A DNA stretch of 64,000 bases from Nonomuraea sp. NEAU-A123 (GTDB lineage: Bacteria > Actinomycetota > Actinomycetes > Streptosporangiales > Streptosporangiaceae): assembly GCF_018603905.1 (NCBI RefSeq), contig NZ_JAHFZZ010000039.1, forward strand, positions 18,353-82,352. The letters run 5' to 3'. Made by a program: the position numbers and the translations under genes. This document shows, one piece after another, positions 1 through 8,450 of the stretch (position 1 is its first letter; every line of letters starts with the position of its first letter). The notes beneath the pieces were generated by a model. It ran no database searches and was not told where the DNA came from. It was given only the letters and a program-made list of their open reading frames with translations.

Positions 1-815
1 GGCCAGCCGCGGAGCAGCCCCAGGCACACGGCGCCGCCGAACGCGTCGCCCGCGCCGATGCCGTTCACCACGTCGATCTTGACCGGCTCCACCACGGCGT
101 ACTCGTCCTTGCCGCGGGCCAGCACCCCGTGCGGGCCCATCTTGACGATCGCGACGCGCATCCCGGCGTCGAGCAGCGCCTGCGCGGCCGCCTCCGGGTC
201 GCGGGTGCCGACCGCGTTCTCCACCTCGTCGAGGTTGCCGACGGCCACGTTGGCGTGCGGGAGCGCCTGGCGTACCGCCTCCTGGGAGGCCTCGGGCGAC
301 TCCCAGAGCATCGGGCGGTGGTCCAGGTCGAACACGGTCCAGCCGGACGTGCGCGCGGCCAGCGCGGCGGCGTGCGCGGCACGGCTCGGCTCCTGGCTCA
401 GACCGGTGCCGGTGAACCAGAACACCTTCGTGTCCCGGATCGCGGCCAGGTCCAGCGACTCGGCGGTCAGCTGCAGGTCCGGCGGATGCTCGCCCCGGTA
501 GAAGTAGAGCGGGAAGTCGTCAGGCGGGAAGATCTCGCAGAACGTGACGGGCGTCGGAGGGCCGTCGACGGTGGCCACGAAGGAGTCGTCCACGCCGAAC
601 CCGCGGATCGCCTGCCGGACGAACTCTCCGAAGGGGTCGGCGCCCACCGCGGTGATCACCGCGGCGCGCAGCCCGTGGCGCGCGGCCGCGACCGCGACGT
701 TTGTCGGGCTCCCGCCGAGGAACTTACCGAAGGTCTCGACGTGGGCCAGTCCCACGCCGGTCTGCAGCGGATAGACGTCGACGCCGGAGCGCCCGATCGT
801 GATCAGGTCGTACAA
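1..815 (-). CDS. iolC: 5-dehydro-2-deoxygluconokinase, PfkB family (3' end outside window)
   Basis: About 271 residues are visible. The family phosphorylates 5-dehydro-2-deoxygluconate in cytosolic myo-inositol degradation. The N-terminus reads LYDLITIGRSGVDVYPLQTG, followed by the PfkB substrate motif FGKFLGGSPTNVAVAAARHG. The FCEIFPPDDFPLYFYR stretch is typical of actinobacterial IolC, and the C-terminal catalytic GAGDAFGG motif is present just before the window edge. The start is a TTG at 815; a GGAGG lies about 4 bases upstream, and no in-frame ATG or GTG is nearby. It is divergent from the sugar ABC operon at 1073 and shares an operator-bearing intergenic region with it. Other PfkB specificities are possible, but the sequence resembles IolC closely. 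Confidence 0.85.
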   Translation of the reverse strand, partial: MYDLITIGRSGVDVYPLQTGVGLAHVETFGKFLGGSPTNVAVAAARHGLRAAVITAVGADPFGEFVRQAIRGFGVDDSFVATVDGPPTPVTFCEIFPPDDFPLYFYRGEHPPDLQLTAESLDLAAIRDTKVFWFTGTGLSQEPSRAAHAAALAARTSGWTVFDLDHRPMLWESPEASQEAVRQALPHANVAVGNLDEVENAVGTRDPEAAAQALLDAGMRVAIVKMGPHGVLARGKDEYAVVEPVKIDVVNGIGAGDAFGGAVCLGLLRGW

Positions 816-833
816 CGCACCTCCAGAGACGGA

Positions 834-853
834 GCCTTATTGCCTACTAAGGC
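834..853. promoter_or_regulatory. Inverted repeat in the iolC leader
   Basis: GCCTTA and TAAGGC flank an 8-base loop, about 20 bases upstream of the iolC start. It could be a second operator or an RNA stem in the short 5' leader. No regulator can be assigned. Confidence 0.4.
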
Positions 854-857
854 ATAT

Positions 858-875
858 TGTCATGACATTCGGATG
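858..875 (-). promoter_or_regulatory. Palindromic operator copy 1 (TGTCATGACA core), iolC side
   Basis: The perfect 10-bp palindrome TGTCATGACA lies at 858-867. Read on the minus strand, the 18-bp block CATCCGAATGTCATGACA matches the plus-strand block at 1012-1029 in 16 of 18 positions. The two sites are therefore inverted copies, one per divergent promoter. The pattern fits a dimeric GntR or LacI-type repressor or activator; none is encoded within the window. Confidence 0.65.
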
Positions 876-1011
876 TCCGCTATGTCGGAGATTGTGCCCC
901 GACCGAATCCCTTATGGCCGGGTCGCTCATCGGCGGACCGTCGCCGAGACCTCCTCGTAACAAAGATGCAGCATGTTGACACATGAGCGAAATATCGGCA
1001 GACCTTTACGT

Positions 1012-1029
1012 CATCTGGATGTCATGACA
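1012..1029 (+). promoter_or_regulatory. Palindromic operator copy 2 (TGTCATGACA core), ABC operon side
   Basis: The core palindrome at 1019-1030 is ATGTCATGACAT. It sits across a plausible promoter: TTTACG at 1005-1010, a 17-bp spacer and CATATT at 1028-1033. Binding here would block RNA polymerase. It is the inverted partner of the site at 858-875. The ribosome-binding site GGAGGG follows at about 1060. Confidence 0.65.
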
Positions 1030-1072
1030 TATTGGCCACCGTCGTGCCTTTAGGACGTGTCGGAGGGTTTGC

Positions 1073-2467
1073 ATGGGATTGCGGAATAGGTCGGTAAGCG
1101 TGGTCGCGGTCTTCGCCGTGTCCACGCTGGGGCTCGCCGCGTGCGGCCAGTCGTCCGGCGGCGACGGCGGCGACACGATCGAGTTGACAATCGCGCAGAA
1201 CGCCATCGCGGGCGGCAAGAACGCGAGGGCGGCCGACTTCATCGCCAACTGGGTCGTCCCCAAGTTCGAGGCGGCCGAGAAGGCGAAGGGGAAGGACGTC
1301 AAGGTCAAGTTCGTCCCCAGCGGTGTCGACGACGAGCAGTACAAGACCAAGCTCTCCCTCGACCTGAAGTCGGGCAAGGGCGCGGACGTGATCGACATCG
1401 ACGGCATCTGGGCCGGCGAGTTCGCCGAGGCGGGCTACATCAAGCCGCTGTCCGACGTCGTCGGGGCGAGCGCCGACGGCTGGGACGGCTGGCAGCAGAT
1501 CCCCGAGTCGGTTCAGGGGCTGGCCACGTTCAACGGCAAGAAGTACGCGCTGCCCGTCGGCACGGACGGCCGGGTGCTCTATTTCAACAAGACGCTCTTC
1601 CAGAAGGCGGGCCTGCCGGCCGACTGGCAGCCGAAGAGCTGGCAGGAGATCCTCGACGCCGGCGCCAAGCTGAAGTCGTCGGGCGTCCCGGTGCCGATCC
1701 AGATCAACGCGGGCACCGCGATGGGCGAGGCCACCTCGATGCAGGGCGTGCTCCCGCTGCTGGCGGGCGCGGGCGGTGAGGTCCAGAAGGACGGCAAGTG
1801 GACTGGTGCCGCCCAGCCGCTCATGGACGCGCTCGGGCTCTACCAGAAGATCTACGGCGGTAGCGGCCTCGGCGATCCCAAGCTCCAGCAGGAGGCCAAG
1901 GGCCGCGACAAGTCCTTCCAGCAGTTCGCCGGCGGCAAGATCGGCATCCTGATGGAGGGCGACTACTTCTGGCGCGGCGTCGTCAACCCCAAGGACGGCG
2001 TGGCCAAGATGGCCGACCGCGACCAGACTGTGGGCTACGCCATGATCCCGGCCATGGAGCCGGGCAAGGGCCTGCGCGGCCAGGACTTCGTCAGCATGTC
2101 GGGCGGCGCGCTGCGTACCGTCAACCCCAACAGCAAGCATCCGAAGGAGGCCTTCGACCTGCTGGCCTTCACGCTCTCGCCGGAGGGGCTGAAGGAGGAG
2201 ACCAAGGACGGCAACGTGCGCATCACCCCGCGCATCGACGTCAACAAGGAGATCCTCGCCGGGGAGCCGCTGCTGACGTTCATCTCGGAGAAGGTGCTGC
2301 CGCTGACGGCCTACCGGCCGCCGGTCGCCGTCTACCCGCAGGTGTCGGCCGCGCTCCAGGAGGCCACGGCCGCCGTCGTCGGAGGCACGGCACCTGACCA
2401 GGCCGCCGCCGACTACCAGAAGAAGCTCGAAGGAATTGTCGGTGGCGCAGGCAACATCGCCTCCTGA
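1073..2467 (+). CDS. Sugar ABC transporter substrate-binding lipoprotein (family 1)
   Basis: The protein has 464 residues and is the extracellular binding component of a carbohydrate importer. The N-terminus is a lipoprotein signal: positive MGLRNRS, a hydrophobic run, and the lipobox LAAC ending at residue 24, so the mature protein is membrane-anchored by its lipidated Cys. The body resembles solute-binding family 1 (maltose/multiple-sugar type). The start is ATG with GGAGGG 7 bases upstream. It is the first gene of an operon running to 11179, with permeases, ATPase and intracellular hydrolases. The ligand is not known; context suggests a mannosylated polyol or oligosaccharide. Confidence 0.88.
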   Translation: MGLRNRSVSVVAVFAVSTLGLAACGQSSGGDGGDTIELTIAQNAIAGGKNARAADFIANWVVPKFEAAEKAKGKDVKVKFVPSGVDDEQYKTKLSLDLKSGKGADVIDIDGIWAGEFAEAGYIKPLSDVVGASADGWDGWQQIPESVQGLATFNGKKYALPVGTDGRVLYFNKTLFQKAGLPADWQPKSWQEILDAGAKLKSSGVPVPIQINAGTAMGEATSMQGVLPLLAGAGGEVQKDGKWTGAAQPLMDALGLYQKIYGGSGLGDPKLQQEAKGRDKSFQQFAGGKIGILMEGDYFWRGVVNPKDGVAKMADRDQTVGYAMIPAMEPGKGLRGQDFVSMSGGALRTVNPNSKHPKEAFDLLAFTLSPEGLKEETKDGNVRITPRIDVNKEILAGEPLLTFISEKVLPLTAYRPPVAVYPQVSAALQEATAAVVGGTAPDQAAADYQKKLEGIVGGAGNIAS

Positions 2468-3377
2468 GGCTCCTGAGGTCATCGACGAGGCGCGGGCCCG
2501 CCGCTACAGCTCGGACGCGGCGGGCCTGGGCAGGCTGAGAGCGGGCGCCTTCGTGGCGCCCGCGCTGGCGCTGATCGCGGTGTTCCTGGTCTTCCCCGCG
2601 CTCTGGGTCCTCTATCTCGGCCTCACCAACTACCGCCTGACCGGCACCGCCGCCGCCGAGCCCAAGCTCGTCGGCTTCGACAACTTCGTCAAGGCGGTCT
2701 CCGATCCCGCGTTCTGGAACTCCACCTGGCTGACCGTCCAGTTCGTGCTCGGCTCGGCCGTCATCGGCCAGGTCGTGCTCGGGTTCACGATCGCCTGGCT
2801 GATGCGTGATCGCACCGGGCCGCTCAAGCGGGCGGTCGAGGGCCTGGTCATCCTGGCCTGGATCCTGCCCAGCGCCGTGGTCTCGTTCCTGTGGGTGGCC
2901 CTGCTCGACCGCGACGGGGGCACGCTCCAAGCGCTGCTCCACCTGCCGGGCTTCGCGCCGCTGCTCGACCACCCGATGCTGTCGATCGTCGTCTTCAACA
3001 CCTGGCGCGGCGCCGCGTTCTCGATGATGTTGTACGGCGCCGCGCTCGGGAACGTGCCGCCCTCGCACCTGGAGAGCGCCCGCCTGGCCGGGGCCTCCGG
3101 CTGGCAGCAGTTGCGTGACGTGGTGTTCCCCCACATCAGGGGACACATCCTGACGAACCTCCTGCTGATCAGCCTGTGGACGTTCAACGACTTCACCCCG
3201 TTCATGCTCACCGCGGGCGGACCCGACGGTCAGACCGAGGTGCTGGCCGTCCACGTCTACAAGGTCGCGCTGCTGGGCCAGGAGCTGGGCTACGGCGCCG
3301 CCGTCTCCACGGTGATCCTGCTGATCAACCTGGTCGTGGCGGTGTTCTACCTGCGCCTGCTCAGGAGTAAGAAATGA
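2442..3377 (+). CDS. Sugar ABC transporter permease (MalF type)
   Basis: This is the first membrane-spanning subunit of the CUT1-type importer, about 311 residues with around six predicted helices. The inner-membrane EAA loop is visible as LESARLAGASGWQQLRDVVF, which contacts the ATPase. The gene overlaps the end of the binding-protein gene. A TTG at 2436 is also in frame, but GTG at 2442 is preferred because AAGGA ends 7 bases before it, whereas it almost abuts the TTG. The next permease starts at 3374 in an ATGA overlap, so translation is coupled. Confidence 0.85.
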   Translation: MAQATSPPEAPEVIDEARARRYSSDAAGLGRLRAGAFVAPALALIAVFLVFPALWVLYLGLTNYRLTGTAAAEPKLVGFDNFVKAVSDPAFWNSTWLTVQFVLGSAVIGQVVLGFTIAWLMRDRTGPLKRAVEGLVILAWILPSAVVSFLWVALLDRDGGTLQALLHLPGFAPLLDHPMLSIVVFNTWRGAAFSMMLYGAALGNVPPSHLESARLAGASGWQQLRDVVFPHIRGHILTNLLLISLWTFNDFTPFMLTAGGPDGQTEVLAVHVYKVALLGQELGYGAAVSTVILLINLVVAVFYLRLLRSKK

Positions 3378-4192
3378 CGCGGTTCGTGCTGGGCCGGATC
3401 GGCTTCTACACGCTGATCGCGGTGCTGCTGGCCTTCTTCACCATCCCCTTGCTGTGGCTGGCCGCCGCGCCGTTCACCTCGGACCCCACCTACGAGGTCC
3501 GGGTGCCCGACTTCACGCTGGACAACTTCACGGCGATCCTGGAGCACCCGTACGCGCTGCCGTCACTGCTGAACTCGCTGGTGCTGGCGGTCGGCACCGC
3601 CCTGCTCGTGGTGCTCTTCGCGGCGCTGGCCGCGTACGCGCTGAGCCGGGTGCGGCTGCCGGGGCGCGACGCGCTGCTCTACGCGCTGCTGCTGCTGTCC
3701 TCGATCATCACCGGCACGGCCGCGATGGTGCCGCTGTTCCAACTGGCCGTCGAGCTGAACCTGATCGACTCGCAGCTCGGGCTGATCCTCATCCTGAGCG
3801 GCGGCCTGCTGCCGGCGGCGATCTTCATGCTCAAGGACTTCATGGACTCGACGCCGAAGTCGTACGAGGAGTCGGCGCGCGTCTTCGGGGCCTCGCCGCT
3901 GCAGATCGTCCGTCACGTGGTCGTCCCCCTGGTACGGCCGGGACTGGCGACGATCGCGGTGTGGGCCGTGGCCAACGTGTGGGGCAACTTCCTGATGCCG
4001 TACCTGCTGCTGAGCGATGTCGAGAAGCAGCCCGCGGCAGTCATCATGTACACGCTGTACACCGAGGGCGGCCAGGCCAACCTCACCCTGCTGTCCACGT
4101 TCGGCCTGCTCTACTCGGTCCCTGTGGTGCTCATGTACCTGTTCGTCAGCAAGAAGTACGGCTTCCGCTTCCACGGAGGGATCAAGCGCTGA
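3374..4192 (+). CDS. Sugar ABC transporter permease (MalG type)
   Basis: The second membrane subunit of the importer, 272 residues. It carries the EAA-type loop EESARVFGASPLQIVRHVVV and the usual pattern of about six hydrophobic helices. It starts with ATG overlapping the stop of the first permease by four bases, and its own stop overlaps the ATPase start at 4192 by one base. Such tight coupling is typical of equimolar transporter subunits. Length is normal for the family. Confidence 0.88.
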   Translation: MTRFVLGRIGFYTLIAVLLAFFTIPLLWLAAAPFTSDPTYEVRVPDFTLDNFTAILEHPYALPSLLNSLVLAVGTALLVVLFAALAAYALSRVRLPGRDALLYALLLLSSIITGTAAMVPLFQLAVELNLIDSQLGLILILSGGLLPAAIFMLKDFMDSTPKSYEESARVFGASPLQIVRHVVVPLVRPGLATIAVWAVANVWGNFLMPYLLLSDVEKQPAAVIMYTLYTEGGQANLTLLSTFGLLYSVPVVLMYLFVSKKYGFRFHGGIKR

Positions 4193-5262
4193 TGGCCGCA
4201 ATCGAACTGCGAGGACTGACCAAGGTCTATCCCGGGGGAGTCAAAGCGCTCGACTCGCTCGACCTGGCCATCCCCGACGGCGAGTTCTTCGCCCTGCTCG
4301 GCCCGTCCGGCTGCGGCAAGACCACGCTGCTGCGCACGATCGCCGGGCTGGAGACCGCCACGGGCGGCGCCGTCGTCATCGGCGACCGCGACGTCACCGG
4401 CGTCCAGCCGGGCGCTCGGGACATCGCGATGGTCTTCCAGGACTACGCGCTGTTCCCGCACATGGACGTCACCGACAACATCGCCTACCCGCTGCGCATC
4501 AAGAAGGTCGGCAAGGCCGACCGGCAGCGGAAGGCCCTGGAGGTCGGCACCCGGCTGGGCCTGGACCAGCTCATGGACCGGCGCCCCGGCCAGTTGTCCG
4601 GCGGCCAGCAGCAGCGGGTCGCGCTGGCCCGCGTCATGGCGACGCAGGCGAAAGCGTTCCTGTTCGACGAGCCGCTGTCGAACCTCGACGCCCGGCTCCG
4701 GCTGGAGGCCCGTACGTTCCTGAAGAAGCTCCAGCGCGAGCTCGGCGTCACCACCGTCTTCGTCACCCACGACCAGGCCGAGGCCCTGGCCATGGCCGAC
4801 CGGATGGCCGTCATGGAGGCCGGTCACATCCGCCAGATCGGCACGCCGGCCGAGGTGTTCCAGCGGCCCGCCAACACCTTCGTCGCCGCTTTCATCGGCT
4901 CGACGCCGATGAACCTGCTCGACGGGACCGTCCGCGGTGACACGCTGGAGGTGGCCGGGTGCAAGGTGCCGGTCCCCGTCTCGGCCGAGGGCTTACTGGT
5001 CGACGGCGAGCGGATCGTGTACGGCGTGCGGCCCGAGTACAACACCTACTCGGCCGAGCCCGCCGAGGGCTCGCTGGGCGGAAAGGTGGCCATCGTGGAG
5101 AACCTGGGCGCGTCCCACCTGGTGACGCTGGAGGTCGGCGACGTGCTCGTCCAGGCGGTCGTGCCCGAGGGCGACGAGCCCGAGCTGGGCGTCGACGGCT
5201 TCGCGACGCCCCGCCGCGACCGGGCCCTGGTCTACCGCGATGGCGAGCTGGTGTCGGCATGA
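4192..5262 (+). CDS. Sugar ABC transporter ATP-binding protein (MsmK/UgpC type)
   Basis: The protein has 356 residues and is the cytoplasmic ATPase of the importer. Walker A is GPSGCGKTT (residues about 38-46), the signature is LSGGQQQRVALARVM, Walker B is FLFDEPLSNLD and the switch is VTHDQ. A C-terminal TOBE-like region of about 100 residues follows, as in CUT1 ATPases. ATG at 4192 is chosen because it overlaps the upstream stop and begins directly at the conserved MAAIELRGLTKVYPGG. Many actinomycetes share one MsiK ATPase among sugar importers; here the operon has its own. Confidence 0.9.
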   Translation: MAAIELRGLTKVYPGGVKALDSLDLAIPDGEFFALLGPSGCGKTTLLRTIAGLETATGGAVVIGDRDVTGVQPGARDIAMVFQDYALFPHMDVTDNIAYPLRIKKVGKADRQRKALEVGTRLGLDQLMDRRPGQLSGGQQQRVALARVMATQAKAFLFDEPLSNLDARLRLEARTFLKKLQRELGVTTVFVTHDQAEALAMADRMAVMEAGHIRQIGTPAEVFQRPANTFVAAFIGSTPMNLLDGTVRGDTLEVAGCKVPVPVSAEGLLVDGERIVYGVRPEYNTYSAEPAEGSLGGKVAIVENLGASHLVTLEVGDVLVQAVVPEGDEPELGVDGFATPRRDRALVYRDGELVSA

Positions 5263-6443
5263 CCCTGATCCACGGCCACTGGAGCCTGGACGACCGGCTG
5301 GACCGGATCCTGCGCGAGGTGCCCTTCGAGGTGCCCGGCGGCACCGCCGCGCTGACCGTGCGGCTGAGCTTCGACCGGTCGCTCGGGGTGCTCGACCTCG
5401 GGTGCGGCTCGCCGGACGGGTTCCGCGGCTGGTCGGGCGGCGCGCGCGACGAGTACACGATCACCGCCGACTGGGCGACGCCCGGCTACCTGCCCGGCGA
5501 GCTGGAGGCGGGGACGTGGCAGGTGTGGCTGCGGCTGCACCGGGTGCCGCCGCAGGGCCTCGACTTCACGCTGGAGATCCTCACCGAGCCCGCCGCGCCG
5601 CCGCGGCCGGTGGCCGAGGAGCCGCCGCACGGGGAACGGCCGCCGCGCCGCGACCTGCCGGGCGTCGACGGCCTGCGCTGGTTCGCGGGCGACTTCCACG
5701 CCCACACCGTTCACAGCGACGGCGTGCTGACCATCCCCGAGCTGGCCGAGCTGGCCAAGGGCCGCGGCCTCGACTTCCTGGTCGTCACCGACCACAACAC
5801 CGTCAGCCACCACCCCTGGCTCGGGGACGACCGCGGCATCACGCTGCTGCCCGGCCAGGAGGTCACCACCGACCGGGGTCACGCCAACGTGTTCGGCGAC
5901 GTCGGCTGGGTGGACTTCCGGCAGCCCGCCGACTCCTGGGTCCGGCACGCCGCGCGCGAGGGCGGGCTGATCTCGATCAACCACCCGCTCGGCGGCGACT
6001 GCGCCTGGCTCCAGCCGGTGGCCGAACGGCCGCGGATCGCCGAGGTCTGGCACTCCGGCTGGTGGGACCGGCGCTGGGGCGCGCCCCTGGCCTGGGCCGA
6101 TGCCTGGCACCCCGACCTGGTCGCCATCGGCGCCAGCGACTTCCACCGCATCGGTGAAGACGGCCTGCCGGGCGCGCCCACCACCTGGGTCCTGGCCGAG
6201 GACACCAGCACGATCTTCGATGCCGTCGCCGCGGGCCGTACCGCGATCTCCGCGGGCCCCGGCGAGCCGCTGCTGCTCAGGTTGGGCGACGAACTGCTCG
6301 CGCTCGACGCCGACGGCCTCGTCCTGGTGCGCCCCGGGGGCGATCGCCAGGTCATCCGCGGTGAGCGGGTAGTGGTCCCCGTGGGAGAAGGACGGCATCG
6401 CCTGGAAACGTACGAGAACGAGGTAATCGCGCTATGCGAGTAA
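5259..6443 (+). CDS. PHP-domain metallohydrolase, CehA/McbA-like
   Basis: The protein has 394 residues. An N-terminal beta-rich region (about 1-140) precedes a PHP phosphoesterase domain. Metal-binding motifs are DFHAHTVHSDG, VVTDHN and GASDFH, in canonical order. CehA/McbA-family members hydrolyse carbamate or phosphate esters with metal ions. The ATG overlaps the ATPase stop by four bases, and the gene's end overlaps the next gene by ten. A role in removing a phosphate or acyl group from the imported substrate is inferred from context; no signal peptide is seen, so it should act in the cytoplasm. Confidence 0.8.
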   Translation: MTLIHGHWSLDDRLDRILREVPFEVPGGTAALTVRLSFDRSLGVLDLGCGSPDGFRGWSGGARDEYTITADWATPGYLPGELEAGTWQVWLRLHRVPPQGLDFTLEILTEPAAPPRPVAEEPPHGERPPRRDLPGVDGLRWFAGDFHAHTVHSDGVLTIPELAELAKGRGLDFLVVTDHNTVSHHPWLGDDRGITLLPGQEVTTDRGHANVFGDVGWVDFRQPADSWVRHAAREGGLISINHPLGGDCAWLQPVAERPRIAEVWHSGWWDRRWGAPLAWADAWHPDLVAIGASDFHRIGEDGLPGAPTTWVLAEDTSTIFDAVAAGRTAISAGPGEPLLLRLGDELLALDADGLVLVRPGGDRQVIRGERVVVPVGEGRHRLETYENEVIALCE

Positions 6444-7327
6444 TACGAGTCGCCAACGCCCCCGTGAGTTTCGGCGTGTTCGAGCTGGCCGACGCGCCGC
6501 CGCCGCTGACCGCCGACCAGATGGTCCACGCGCTCGCCGACGCCGGCTACGCGGGCATCGACCTGGGACCCATCGGCTACCTCGGCACCGGCGCGGATCT
6601 GGTGAAGCGGCTCGACGGGCTGCTGCTCGCCGGCGGCTGGGCCGACCTGCGCTACAGCGACCCCGCGGAGTTCGAGAAGGGGCTGGTCGCGCTGGACGCG
6701 ACGCTCGACGTGTTCGCCGCCGCTCCGGCCGCGCCCGAGCACCTGGCGCCGCGGCCCACGCTCGGCTGTTCGGGCTCTCCGGCCAGGTTCGCCAGGCCGG
6801 GCGGGAACGCTCCGGGGCTGGCCGCCGCCGACTGGCCCGGCTACGCCTCCCGGGTGCAGATCGCGGCCGACCGCTGCCGGGAACGCGGGTTCGAGCCCGC
6901 CTTCCACCACCACCTCGGCACGTACGTCGAGACGCCCGAGGACGTCGAACGGCTGCTGGAGCTGACCGACGTGCAGCTCTGCCTCGACACCGGCCACCTG
7001 CTGCTGGCCGGCGGCGACCCGGTGACCGGGCTACGCGACTGGTCGGACCGGGTCGGCCATGTGCACATCAAGGACGGCGACACCGCGATACTCGGCCAGG
7101 CCCTCGCCGACGGCGTGGACCTGCGCGAGCTCATGGGCCGCGGCGGGTTCGCCCCGCTGGGCGAGGGCGAGCTGGACCTGCCGGGTGTCGTCCGCGCGCT
7201 CGACGAGATCGGCTACCAGGGCTGGGTCATCGTCGAGCAGGACACCCTGCCGGGCCGCCGGTCGGTTGAGCGGAACATCGCCGATCAGGCGGCCAATCGC
7301 GAGAAGCTGAGAGAGCTGGGACTGTGA
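6434..7327 (+). CDS. IolE-like sugar phosphate isomerase/epimerase (AP endonuclease 2 family TIM barrel)
   Basis: The protein has 297 residues. The opening VANAPVSFGVFEL resembles the start of inosose dehydratases and related TIM barrels. Metal-site motifs include FHHHLGTYVE, LCLDTGHLLLAGGDP, VGHVHIKD and a closing VIVEQD. IolE dehydrates scyllo-inosose; related members epimerise or isomerise sugars. It lies inside the sugar operon opposite iolC, which supports an inositol-type role, but specificity cannot be read from sequence alone. It overlaps the upstream PHP gene by ten bases. Confidence 0.75.
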   Translation: MRVIRVANAPVSFGVFELADAPPPLTADQMVHALADAGYAGIDLGPIGYLGTGADLVKRLDGLLLAGGWADLRYSDPAEFEKGLVALDATLDVFAAAPAAPEHLAPRPTLGCSGSPARFARPGGNAPGLAAADWPGYASRVQIAADRCRERGFEPAFHHHLGTYVETPEDVERLLELTDVQLCLDTGHLLLAGGDPVTGLRDWSDRVGHVHIKDGDTAILGQALADGVDLRELMGRGGFAPLGEGELDLPGVVRALDEIGYQGWVIVEQDTLPGRRSVERNIADQAANREKLRELGL

Positions 7328-7361
7328 CCCCCAGGCTGACCCCACGCTGGAGGATCGGGCT

Positions 7362-8450
7362 TTGAAGATCGCGCTTGTCGGGTGCGGTGCCGTCACGCAG
7401 GCGGTGTACGTACCGTTGCTGTCGAGGCGCCGTGACCTGTTCGAGGTGACCGCCGTCTGCGACCTGTCACGGACCGCCGCCGACGCCGTCGGCGACCGGC
7501 TGGGGGCGCCGAAGCGCTTCACGGCCGTGGAGAGCATGCTGGCCGAGGGCGGGTTCGAGGCCGTGGTCATCCTCGCCTCCGGCTCCCACGGCGAGCCGGT
7601 ACGCCAGGCGCTGGCCGCGGGCTACGCCGTGCTCTGCGAGAAGCCGCTCGCGCTGACCAGGGCCGAGGTCGAGGCGCTGCCCGAGGGGCGGCTGATGGTC
7701 GGCTACATGAAGCAGTACGACCCGGCCGTGCGCCGGGCCGAGGAGCTGCTGGCCGAACTGGGCGGTCCGGCCGCGATCCGGTCGGTCGAGGTGACCGTGC
7801 TGCACCCGAGCGCCGGGTCCCAACTGGCCTTCGCGAACCTGACGGCGGCCCATGACGTGGACCCCGAGCTGCTGGCCTCGCTGCGCGCGGCGGATGACGG
7901 GCTGGTCTCCCGGGCGCTCGGGGACTCGGCTCCCGACTCCGCACGGGCCCTCTATGGGGTGGCCCTCGGCTCGATATGCCACGATTTGTCGCTCTTGAGG
8001 CGCTTTACCGGGTCGCCTGCCGATATTTCGGCAGTTGAGACGTGGGGGCCGGGACCGGGGTCCATCGAGGTCTCCGGGACGCTGCCCGTCAGCGGGCGGT
8101 TCTCGATCCGGTGGCATTACCTGGAGGACTACCCGGCCTATCGGGAGACCGTGGCCATCCACCACGACAAGGGCTCGCTGGAGCTGGTCTTCCCCTCTCC
8201 CTACCTGCTGAACGCGCCCACGACGCTGACCGTGGTCTCGGGGGTCTCCGGGGGAGAGAGCCGGACCGAATGGCGTGACGTGATCGAGGCGTTCGAGGTG
8301 CAGCTGGCCGCCTTCCACGCCTACGTCAACGAGGGCAAGCCGCCGCTCACCGCCGCGGCCGGTGGGCTGGCGGACATCGTCACGGCCCAGAGCATCGCCG
8401 CCTGCTTCGCCGTACAGCATGACCTGCCGATCGGAGGGGAGGCCGCGTGA
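7362..8450 (+). CDS. Gfo/Idh/MocA family oxidoreductase
   Basis: The protein has 362 residues. An N-terminal Rossmann fold shows the dinucleotide motif LVGCGAV, and the catalytic EKP triad motif (LCEKPLAL) lies at about residue 95. Family members oxidise or reduce sugars and cyclitols with NAD(P); IolG-type inositol dehydrogenases belong here. The start is TTG at 7362 with GGAGGA 7 bases before it, and it gives the canonical MKIALVGCG. The stop overlaps the mannosidase start (GTGA). A cyclitol or hexose dehydrogenase role is inferred. Confidence 0.8.
   Translation: MKIALVGCGAVTQAVYVPLLSRRRDLFEVTAVCDLSRTAADAVGDRLGAPKRFTAVESMLAEGGFEAVVILASGSHGEPVRQALAAGYAVLCEKPLALTRAEVEALPEGRLMVGYMKQYDPAVRRAEELLAELGGPAAIRSVEVTVLHPSAGSQLAFANLTAAHDVDPELLASLRAADDGLVSRALGDSAPDSARALYGVALGSICHDLSLLRRFTGSPADISAVETWGPGPGSIEVSGTLPVSGRFSIRWHYLEDYPAYRETVAIHHDKGSLELVFPSPYLLNAPTTLTVVSGVSGGESRTEWRDVIEAFEVQLAAFHAYVNEGKPPLTAAAGGLADIVTAQSIAACFAVQHDLPIGGEAA

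Noticed and set aside
976..981. TTGACA as the -35 of the sugar operon
   Set aside because: No acceptable -10 lies 16-19 bp downstream; the TTTACG/CATATT pair fits better.
2436..2441. TTG start for the first sugar permease
   Set aside because: The ribosome-binding site almost touches the TTG; GTG at 2442 is better spaced.
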